NCBI GenBank assembly: GCA_019234745.1
Contig: JAFAKZ010000542.1
Coordinates: 1-5,412, forward strand
Direction: 5' to 3'
DNA length: 5,412 nt
From: Burkholderiales bacterium
GTDB lineage: Bacteria > Pseudomonadota > Gammaproteobacteria > Burkholderiales > Chitinimonadaceae
Below are positions 1 to 5,412 of the stretch, piece by piece; the first letter of the stretch is position 1; every line of letters begins with the position of its first letter. Made by a program: the position numbers and the translations under genes. Below the pieces are notes generated by a model. It did no database searches, was not told where the DNA came from, and worked only from the letters and a program-made list of their open reading frames with translations.

Positions 1-2960
1 CGCAAGCGCTTGGAAGCCTCACGACCGCACTCGAGAGCGGCACCGTGGCGAGCCGCGCAATGGGCGCCATCATGGTGTTCGGCACGCAGGACATGGCGGC
101 GAAGCAGCTGGTGCGCGGCGAACTGCAGGCCGATGCGCCGCAGGTCCTGGCCAAGCTGGAGTCCATGCGCAGGCTGTTCCTCCTTGACACGGCGTTCGTC
201 GTCGACCGCCAGGGCATCGTGATTGCGGCCAGCGATAGCCGCGACAGCCATATGACGGGCCGCGACCTGGCCTCCGCCCCGTTCGTGCAGCTGTGCCTGC
301 AGAATCAGCCCAGCGTCTATCCGGCCCTTATCGGTGACGGCACGAATCGCGGTATCTACCTGGCCGCCCCTATTCACGCCACCGATCAGGAGTCGTCGCC
401 CTCGATCGGTGCCATCGTCACCAAGGTGCGCGTCGACAAACTCGACGCGCTGCTCGACACCTGGGATGGCGGCCCGTCCCTGATCCTGTCGCCCGACGGC
501 GCCGTATTTTCTTCCAACCGCAGCGACTGGCTGTACCGCCTCGCCGGGCCGATCACGGAGGCCAGGCTCGCGACGCTGCAGCGCAGCTTCCAGTTCGGCA
601 AAATGTTTCCCGCGGAACGTCCGGCGGCGCTGCCATTTGCCGCTACGAGCCAGGAAGTCAGCGTCGACGGTACGCGCTATGCATTGCGTTCCGTATCCAT
701 CGATTGGAATGACCCGGCTGGCGACTGGATGCTGGTCCTGCTCGACCGGCGCCTGCCGTGGTGGGCCCAATCTACCGTGCTGGCCGTCGCGCTGGCGACC
801 GGGCTGTTTATCGCCCTGTTTTCGGCCTGGATATACACGCGTGCACGTTCGACCGTGCTGCGCGCTGAAATGCAGTCGCGCCTCGTGAAGGCGCAAAGCC
901 GCGTGCGGGAGATCACCGACAACGTGCCGGTCGGCATCTTCCAGTTGAAGGTGGACGCGAATAACCGCCTGGCGCCGCAATTCATCAGCCGTCGCATACA
1001 GCCGCTGTTGGGCAATGGCGGCGAAGAAGCGATGCAGCGGCCCTTGCTGGGCCCGGACGATATGGGCATTGGGCTCAGCCAGGTCGAGTGGGCGGTCGTC
1101 TTCGCCAAGATGCCGGAGGAACACCGCCTGACCGTGTTTGAGCAGGTACGCAATGCGATCGCGGCGCGCGAGAACTGGGACGTGGAATTTCCGATTGAAC
1201 ACGATGGGAGTACGCGTTGGCTGCGCGGCACTGCCTTCCTCTACCAGGGTACGGACGGCGGGCTCTATTACAACGGCTTTCTCGAGGATACGACCGACCG
1301 CAAGGCCATCGTCCAGGCGCTGCACGAGGCACGCCAGGCGGCCGAGCACGCGGCACAGGTGAAGTCGGAATTCCTGGCCAATATGTCGCACGAAATCCGC
1401 ACGCCGATGAATGCGATCATCGGGTTGTCGCACCTGATGCGCAACACGGACCTGAACGCGCGTCAATCGGACTATCTGCGCAAGATTCAGCAGGCTAGCC
1501 AGCACCTGCTCGGCATCATCAACGATATCCTCGACTTCTCGAAAATCGAGGCAGGCAAGATGTCGCTTGCTACCATGCCCTTCGAGCTTGGACAGGTGCT
1601 CGACAACATTACCGTGCTCGTGGGCGAGAAGGTGGCCGAGAAAGGCCTCGCATTCGCCGTCGAGGTCCAGCCCGAAGTGCCGCGCAGCCTGGTCGGCGAT
1701 TCGCTGCGGCTGGGGCAGATATTGATCAACTACGCGAGCAATGCAGTCAAGTTCACGGCCAGTGGTGAGATCCGCATCCGGGTGTCGCTGGTGGAGGAGC
1801 GAGATCAACGGGTGCGTCTGCGTTTCGATGTCAGCGACACGGGGATCGGGCTCAGCGCCGACCAGACTGCGCGCTTATTCCAGAGCTTCCAGCAGGGGGA
1901 CGCCTCGACCACAAGGAAGTACGGCGGTACGGGTCTCGGGCTCGCAATCAGCAAGACGCTGGCCGAGCTGATGGGTGGCGGCGTGGGCGTGGAAAGCCAG
2001 CCCGGTGTCGGTTCCTGCTTCTGGTTCACCGCCTGGCTAGGCCGCGACACGGCGCCGGAGCGCACGTCGCCTGCCGTCGACCTGCGACTGAAGCGCATGC
2101 TGGTGGTCGACGACAACTACAGCGCGCGCTACGTGCTCGCCGAGATGCTGGAGAGTCTCGGGGTGATCGTGGAAACGGCCGGCTCGGGCGAAGAGGCGCT
2201 CCGGCGCATTGAGGACGCCGCGCGCCAACAGCGGCCGATCGACGTGGCGCTGCTCGATTGGCAGATGCCGGACATGGACGGTGTAGAGGCGGCGCATGCC
2301 ATACGTGCTTTGCCGGTTGCGCGCTTGCCTCAGGTTGCGTTGGTTTCCGCCTACGCGCTGGATGAATTGCGCGAAGCTGCCAGCGAAGCGGGCATCCATC
2401 ATGTAATCTTCAAGCCGTTGACGGTCGACGTGGTAACCGCGTTGCTGGCACGGATGCTCGACGGCGCCGAGGTCGTCAGTGCTGGCGCGCATCCTGACGA
2501 ATCGGCCGAGACGCTGCAGGATAGCCTTCGTCGTATGGCCAGTGCGCACCTGCTCTTGGTCGAGGACGACGATATCAACCAGGAGATTGCGATCGCCCTG
2601 CTTAGCGATGTCGGCTTTACCATCGACATAGCTGAAAATGGCCAGCAGGCGGTCGATATGCTGATGGCGCAGCCCACCCGCTACGACCTCGTGTTGATGG
2701 ATATGCAGATGCCGGTCATGGATGGACCGAGTGCGGCCCGCCTTATCCGCCAAAACCCAGCGCTCAAGGATTTGCCCATTATTGCCATGACGGCCAACGC
2801 ACTGCCCGAGCATCGTGACGCCTGCCTTGCGGCCGGCATGAACGGGCATCTGGCCAAGCCCTTCGATCCGCATGACCTGTGGCGCATACTCGTACAGTGG
2901 ACGCGCAGGCCGGCAGCCGCTACGCCGCCCCCGCACGGCCAGACCAGTCGAATCGAATAA
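1..2960 (+). CDS. Hybrid sensor histidine kinase (dCACHE-PAS-HisKA-HATPase-REC-REC), 5' partial
   Basis: Inner-membrane hybrid kinase that should autophosphorylate on histidine and pass phosphate to its own receivers. The frame stays open to base 3, so the start lies off the window. The GTG at 45 is probably internal, because residues around it read as the first long helix of a dCACHE sensor and no preceding membrane helix is present. Counting from that GTG: dCACHE about 1-236; membrane helix about 241-263; PAS-like about 287-420 ending in a DTTDRK linker; HisKA about 437-503 with phospho-acceptor His449 in SHEIRTP; HATPase about 551-666 with N-box Asn566, G1 DTGIGL (598-603) and G2 GGTGLGLAIS (627-636). 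Receiver 1 is about 684-805 (Asp689/690, Asp738, Ser768, Lys790). Receiver 2 is about 835-952 (Glu840/Asp841, Asp886, Thr916, Lys938). All key catalytic residues are present. There is no HPt or DNA-binding domain at the C-terminus. The stop overlaps the next start. Confidence 0.96.
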   Translation, partial: QALGSLTTALESGTVASRAMGAIMVFGTQDMAAKQLVRGELQADAPQVLAKLESMRRLFLLDTAFVVDRQGIVIAASDSRDSHMTGRDLASAPFVQLCLQNQPSVYPALIGDGTNRGIYLAAPIHATDQESSPSIGAIVTKVRVDKLDALLDTWDGGPSLILSPDGAVFSSNRSDWLYRLAGPITEARLATLQRSFQFGKMFPAERPAALPFAATSQEVSVDGTRYALRSVSIDWNDPAGDWMLVLLDRRLPWWAQSTVLAVALATGLFIALFSAWIYTRARSTVLRAEMQSRLVKAQSRVREITDNVPVGIFQLKVDANNRLAPQFISRRIQPLLGNGGEEAMQRPLLGPDDMGIGLSQVEWAVVFAKMPEEHRLTVFEQVRNAIAARENWDVEFPIEHDGSTRWLRGTAFLYQGTDGGLYYNGFLEDTTDRKAIVQALHEARQAAEHAAQVKSEFLANMSHEIRTPMNAIIGLSHLMRNTDLNARQSDYLRKIQQASQHLLGIINDILDFSKIEAGKMSLATMPFELGQVLDNITVLVGEKVAEKGLAFAVEVQPEVPRSLVGDSLRLGQILINYASNAVKFTASGEIRIRVSLVEERDQRVRLRFDVSDTGIGLSADQTARLFQSFQQGDASTTRKYGGTGLGLAISKTLAELMGGGVGVESQPGVGSCFWFTAWLGRDTAPERTSPAVDLRLKRMLVVDDNYSARYVLAEMLESLGVIVETAGSGEEALRRIEDAARQQRPIDVALLDWQMPDMDGVEAAHAIRALPVARLPQVALVSAYALDELREAASEAGIHHVIFKPLTVDVVTALLARMLDGAEVVSAGAHPDESAETLQDSLRRMASAHLLLVEDDDINQEIAIALLSDVGFTIDIAENGQQAVDMLMAQPTRYDLVLMDMQMPVMDGPSAARLIRQNPALKDLPIIAMTANALPEHRDACLAAGMNGHLAKPFDPHDLWRILVQWTRRPAAATPPPHGQTSRIE

Positions 2961-3397
2961 TGACGCTGCAAAAGTATCGGTCCATCCTGCTCCCCCTTGC
3001 TGCCGCCCTGCTGGTGGCGACAGCGCACGCCGGCGACATGGCCGTAATCGTGAACGCCCATGACACAGCGCTCACGCTGGACCGCAACCAGATCAGGAAT
3101 ATCTTCCTCGGCCGCATCAGCCGACTGCCCAATGGCGACGCCGCGCTCCCGCTCGACCAGCGCCAGAACAGCCCGCTGCGCGAGGTTTTCTACACCACAT
3201 TGACGAATCTGTCGGCGGCGCAGGCAAAGGCCCAGTGGGCCAAGCTGTTTTTCACCGGCCGCGCCGTCCCGCCGGTCGAGTATGCAAGCAGCGAGGAAGT
3301 GAAGCGCGCCGTTGTCTCGACACCGGGCGCAATCGGTTATATCGAGAAATCGGCGCTGGACCCGACCGTACGGGCGCTGCTGATTGAAACTTATTGA
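2960..3397 (+). CDS. Secreted PstS-like (PBP-like domain) substrate-binding protein, single-lobe size
   Basis: Probable periplasmic solute-binding protein of the phosphate-binding-protein-like superfamily, 145 residues. The ATG at 2960 is chosen over the in-frame ATG at 2879 because a signal peptide begins exactly there (MTLQKYRS, hydrophobic core about 9-21, likely cleavage after AHA24). It also overlaps the kinase stop as TAATG, which suggests translational coupling; no good Shine-Dalgarno precedes it. PstS-like hallmarks are LDRNQIRNIFLGR (40-52), an FFTGRAVPP stretch (97-105) and TPGAIGYIE (121-129). True PstS proteins are roughly twice as long, with two lobes and an RSxGSGT phosphate loop. 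Here the equivalent region reads DQRQNSPLREVF (66-77), so phosphate as ligand is unproven. No permease or ATPase gene is adjacent. Its neighbours, a sensor kinase and a porin, suggest a role in sensing or solute capture (inference). Confidence 0.9.
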   Translation: MTLQKYRSILLPLAAALLVATAHAGDMAVIVNAHDTALTLDRNQIRNIFLGRISRLPNGDAALPLDQRQNSPLREVFYTTLTNLSAAQAKAQWAKLFFTGRAVPPVEYASSEEVKRAVVSTPGAIGYIEKSALDPTVRALLIETY

Positions 3398-3425
3398 TTC
3401 ATTGATATATCGAGAGAAAAGCAAT

Positions 3426-3470
3426 ATGAGTACGCAGTATTTCCCGACCCCCAAAGCAACGCGGCCGTGA
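3426..3470 (+). CDS. Possible 14-codon leader ORF coupled to the porin gene
   Basis: A short ORF encoding MSTQYFPTPKATRP lies between the PstS-like gene and the porin. It starts with ATG about nine bases after a purine-rich GAGAG run (3412-3416) that could act as a ribosome binding site. Its TGA (3468-3470) overlaps the porin ATG at 3470 (TGATG). The porin itself has no convincing Shine-Dalgarno, so ribosomes ending here could re-initiate on it. No known leader-peptide family was recognised and the peptide has no obvious run of regulatory codons. It could equally be a chance ORF in a short untranslated gap. Confidence 0.35.
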   Translation: MSTQYFPTPKATRP

Positions 3471-4639
3471 TGCGAATGGCAAAACTCTTCAGCCTGCTTT
3501 TCGCTACGCTGGCCATCGGCGCATATGCAGCCGAGCTGGGCGAGATCGGCGGTGTCGACTTCAGTGGATCGGGTTTCCTGACGCTCGCCGCGGGCGTGGT
3601 GACGAACAGCGGCGACCCACAGACGGCCAGCGGTTATCGCTGCCCCTGTTTTATCTCGGACTACGCCCAGGCCGGCGTCTACCAAAGCCACAAGCTGACT
3701 GCGCAGCCAGACAGCAAACTCGGCTTCCAGGGCCGCGCCACGGTCAACCAGGACCTCTCGTTCACCGGCCAGGTCGTTTTTCGCGATACAGACCGCGCCA
3801 ATGTCGATCTCGAATGGCTGTACGGTTCCTATCAGCTGAGCGACTGGACGACCCTGCAGTTCGGCCGCAAACGCCTGCCACTGTTCTACTATTCCGAATC
3901 GCAGGACGTCGACCTGTCCTACCCCTGGGTACACCTGTCGCCCCAGCTCTACGGCTGGGAGATCGTCAACTACGACGGTGCCAACCTGCTTTTGCAGCGC
4001 GAATTCGCCGGCTGGGCGGTAAATGCCGACGTCTTCGCCGGCAGCGAGAAGGTGCACGACGACGACTATTGGAAGATGTATAACGGCCGCAATACGCGCA
4101 CCGATTCGAAATGGTCGAACATCGTCGGCGCCGATATCAGCATCAGCCGGGGTGGCTTCGAAGCGCGCCTGATGCACATCGAGTCCTACCTACAGAGCAC
4201 CACGCCGCCGGGACTCGTCTTCAGCCCCAAGGCGCACCAGGACATCAACGGCTTGTCCTTCCACGCGGAGTACACCAACTGGATCGTGCAGGCGGAGTTC
4301 CTCTATCTGAACCGGAACGAGTTGTACGGCAAGGATCGTACGCAGCTGTTCGGCGTGGGCTATCGCGTGGGCAAATACTTGCCCATGGTCACCGTCGCTA
4401 ACTACCGCCAGGCTCAGCGCTACGACCCCGCCAATGGCTGGGACCCGACGCACTCGGAAGCGCACCGCGATATCGCGCTGACGCTGCGCTACGATATCTC
4501 GCCGTCCAGCGACTTCAAGCTGCAGTTCGACCACTGGAAGAACACGGCCGATCCGAACTTCTTCGTCTACGACCCGACCACGGCCAATCCGCGCTATATG
4601 GCGAACCTGGTCAGCGCCAGCTACGACATGTCGTTCTAG
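3470..4639 (+). CDS. Outer-membrane porin-like beta-barrel protein
   Basis: Likely outer-membrane channel of about 389 residues, a normal porin size. The N-terminus is a signal peptide (MRMAKLF, hydrophobic core, likely cleavage after AYA). The mature part is rich in alternating polar and aromatic strands, for example near DLEWLYGSYQLSDWTTLQFG (residues 114-133, counted from the GTG at 3467). The protein ends SASYDMSF with a terminal phenylalanine, the usual signal for barrel assembly. Segment RKRLPLFYYSESQDVDLSYP (134-153) resembles the conserved interior region of proteobacterial porins; this is recollection, not a search. Starts are possible at GTG 3467, ATG 3470 and ATG 3476; 3470 is preferred because it overlaps the leader ORF stop. 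A CPC motif (Cys59, Cys61) is unusual for a porin. The substrate is unknown. Being downstream of the PstS-like gene suggests it admits that protein's ligand (inference). Confidence 0.87.
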   Translation: MRMAKLFSLLFATLAIGAYAAELGEIGGVDFSGSGFLTLAAGVVTNSGDPQTASGYRCPCFISDYAQAGVYQSHKLTAQPDSKLGFQGRATVNQDLSFTGQVVFRDTDRANVDLEWLYGSYQLSDWTTLQFGRKRLPLFYYSESQDVDLSYPWVHLSPQLYGWEIVNYDGANLLLQREFAGWAVNADVFAGSEKVHDDDYWKMYNGRNTRTDSKWSNIVGADISISRGGFEARLMHIESYLQSTTPPGLVFSPKAHQDINGLSFHAEYTNWIVQAEFLYLNRNELYGKDRTQLFGVGYRVGKYLPMVTVANYRQAQRYDPANGWDPTHSEAHRDIALTLRYDISPSSDFKLQFDHWKNTADPNFFVYDPTTANPRYMANLVSASYDMSF

Positions 4640-4806
4640 GCCATGCACGAAAGTGCCTGTATGACCAGTGTGTGAGATCGGCCACGGCGTTTTCGGGGGA
4701 GCCCAAAAGCCCGTCGCAAAATTTTTCGCACGCCGCGAATCCATTTCGAAACTTGCCGCCTCTTAGCTTCCGAGAATGTTCTCAATCGACTTCAAGGAGC
4801 AGCAAG
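4640..4806. other. Intergenic region between porin and DUF2892 gene
   Basis: This 167-base stretch separates two transcription units on the same strand. Just past the porin stop is a small hairpin, GCAC-GAAA-GTGC (4645-4656), with a GNRA-type loop but only four base pairs and no following T run, so it is a poor intrinsic terminator. A second weak stem, TTCGC/GCGAA, lies at 4725-4739. An AT-rich patch (CGCAAAATTTTTCGC, 4715-4729) stands out from the GC-rich surroundings. CGAAACTT (4747-4754) followed 14 bases later by TCCGA (4769-4773) loosely resembles an ECF-type promoter upstream of the DUF2892 gene; it is only a candidate. No coding content is supported here. Confidence 0.5.
4794..4799 (+). 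promoter_or_regulatory. Ribosome binding site of the DUF2892 gene
   Basis: AAGGAG lies seven bases before the ATG at 4807. This is the strongest Shine-Dalgarno in the window and fixes the start of the small membrane protein, ruling out the longer in-frame reading from GTG 4672. Confidence 0.85.
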
Positions 4807-5007
4807 ATGTGGTATGTGAAGAATGTGCCCAACTGGGAGCGCGCGCTGCGCATCGTCGCTGGCTTGGCCGTGGCCGCAGGTGCCATCCTGCGCGTGGGTG
4901 GTAGTACGGGCTGGATCGTTGCGGCTGCGGCAGCCGGCATCGTCGTGTCGGGCCTCGTAGGCTACTGTCCAGCCTGTGCGATGATAGGCCGTCGTATTAC
5001 GAAGTAA
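4807..5007 (+). CDS. Small DUF2892 / YgaP-like transmembrane protein with CPAC motif
   Basis: A 66-residue inner-membrane protein of the DUF2892 (YgaP-like transmembrane domain) type. It begins with the family-like stretch NVPNWERALRIVAGL (6-20), followed by two hydrophobic helices at about 14-29 and 35-53. It ends GYCPACAMIGRR (52-62), where DUF2892 proteins usually carry a CP motif and a following glycine. The two cysteines (Cys54, Cys57) form a CxxC pair at the membrane edge that could bind metal or act in redox chemistry; this is inference. In YgaP the domain is fused to a rhodanese, but here it stands alone, as is common. The start is set by the AAGGAG site seven bases upstream. The sigma-factor gene begins seven bases after its stop, so the two are probably co-transcribed. 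The molecular function of stand-alone DUF2892 proteins is not known. Confidence 0.88.
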   Translation: MWYVKNVPNWERALRIVAGLAVAAGAILRVGGSTGWIVAAAAAGIVVSGLVGYCPACAMIGRRITK

Positions 5008-5014
5008 GCGGGTC

Positions 5015-5412
5015 ATGGCCTTCTCCGATCAACATCTGCCGCTCTTGCAGGCGGCCCACGCGGGCGACCCAGCCGCGCTGAGCCGCCTGCTGCAGGTGGC
5101 GCGGCCCGACGTGCGCCGCTATGCGCAACGCCACTGCCTGATCAGCGATGTGGACGATGCCGTGCAGGAGACCCTGCTGGTGCTTGCGCGCAAGCTACCC
5201 TCGCTGCGCGCGTTGGCGGCGTTCTCCGGCTGGATGTTCAAGGTCGTGCAGCGTGAATGCCGCCACCTGGGGCGCGCGACGCTGCATTACGACCCCTACG
5301 ACGAAGAGAAGCTGGAACACTGGCTGGCCGCGCACAGCAACGACGCCCTGCGCCTGGAATTGGCGCAGGCGCTAGAATCGCTGCCTGCGCACTACCGCGA
5401 GGTGATCCTGCT
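5015..5412 (+). CDS. ECF-type RNA polymerase sigma factor, 3' partial
   Basis: The first 132 residues of a sigma-70 family extracytoplasmic-function sigma factor, cut by the right edge. It begins MAFSDQHLPLLQAAHAGDPA, typical of ECF region 2.1. DVDDAVQETLLVLARKLPSL (45-64) matches region 2.2, the core polymerase contact. AFSGWMFKVVQRECRHLGR (69-87) matches regions 2.3-2.4, which melt and read the -10 element. A variable linker (about 88-115) follows, then the start of region 4, ALESLPAHYREVIL (119-132), which would read the -35 element; its helix-turn-helix is beyond the window. The ATG lies seven bases after the DUF2892 stop, with only a weak purine-rich site (AAGCGGG), so translation is probably coupled. 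An anti-sigma factor would be expected just downstream, but that cannot be seen. The frame is open to the edge, with no frameshift. Confidence 0.92.
   Translation, partial: MAFSDQHLPLLQAAHAGDPAALSRLLQVARPDVRRYAQRHCLISDVDDAVQETLLVLARKLPSLRALAAFSGWMFKVVQRECRHLGRATLHYDPYDEEKLEHWLAAHSNDALRLELAQALESLPAHYREVIL

Noticed and set aside
45..47. GTG as the true start of the kinase
   Set aside because: The frame is open upstream to the window edge, and the sequence before it continues the dCACHE helix. A start here would leave the sensor without its first membrane helix.
2037..2936. A 299-codon minus-strand open frame inside the kinase
   Set aside because: It lies wholly antisense to the two receiver domains, whose motifs are intact. 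It has no signature of its own and its Arg/His-rich makeup fits a shadow frame.
3394..3427. Sigma-70 promoter (TTGATA with CAATAT) in the gap before the porin
   Set aside because: The spacing between the boxes is only about 14 bases, and the other TTGATT box gives about 22. Neither fits well enough to call.
2681..4177. A 498-codon open frame on the minus strand, antisense to the kinase end, the PstS-like gene and the porin
   Set aside because: It runs antisense across three well-supported genes, shows no recognisable domain, and its composition is what GC-rich codon bias produces on the opposite strand.
2879..4639. PstS-like and porin frames read as one protein interrupted by the TGA at 3395
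   Set aside because: The two genes share a frame and the gap between them is open, but the porin has its own signal peptide and the PstS-like protein ends naturally. A readthrough fusion or broken gene is unlikely.
4645..4656. Intrinsic terminator after the porin
   Set aside because: The hairpin has only four base pairs and no T run follows it.

Overview
The window is GC-rich and gene-dense, with every supported gene on the + strand. Codon use and protein families (a dCACHE hybrid histidine kinase, a betaproteobacterial-looking porin, a YgaP-like small membrane protein beside an ECF sigma factor) suggest a betaproteobacterium of the order Burkholderiales, perhaps an Oxalobacteraceae such as Massilia or Duganella. 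That placement is inference from sequence style, not from a database search.

Layout. Bases 1-2960 hold most of a large hybrid sensor kinase whose 5' end lies off the left edge. It shows a periplasmic dCACHE sensor, a membrane helix, a PAS-like domain, HisKA, HATPase and two receiver domains. Its stop codon overlaps by one base (TAATG) the start of a 145-residue secreted protein related to PstS-type phosphate-binding proteins (2960-3397). A 72-base gap follows, holding a possible 14-codon leader ORF (3426-3470). The TGA of that leader overlaps the start of an outer-membrane porin-like beta-barrel protein (3470-4639). These genes look like one transcription unit: an outer-membrane channel, a periplasmic binding-like protein and an inner-membrane kinase with a periplasmic sensor.

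After a 167-base intergenic stretch (4640-4806) a second unit starts. It comprises a 66-residue two-helix DUF2892/YgaP-like membrane protein with a CPAC motif (4807-5007), then, seven bases on, an ECF-type RNA polymerase sigma factor cut by the right edge (5015-5412).

Working model (inference): the first unit detects a small, probably anionic, solute in the periplasm and relays the signal through the kinase. The PstS-like protein has no ABC permease or ATPase genes beside it in this window, so it may serve sensing rather than transport. The second unit is a separate membrane or envelope stress-type regulator. No tRNA, rRNA, CRISPR array, insertion sequence or clear intrinsic terminator was seen.
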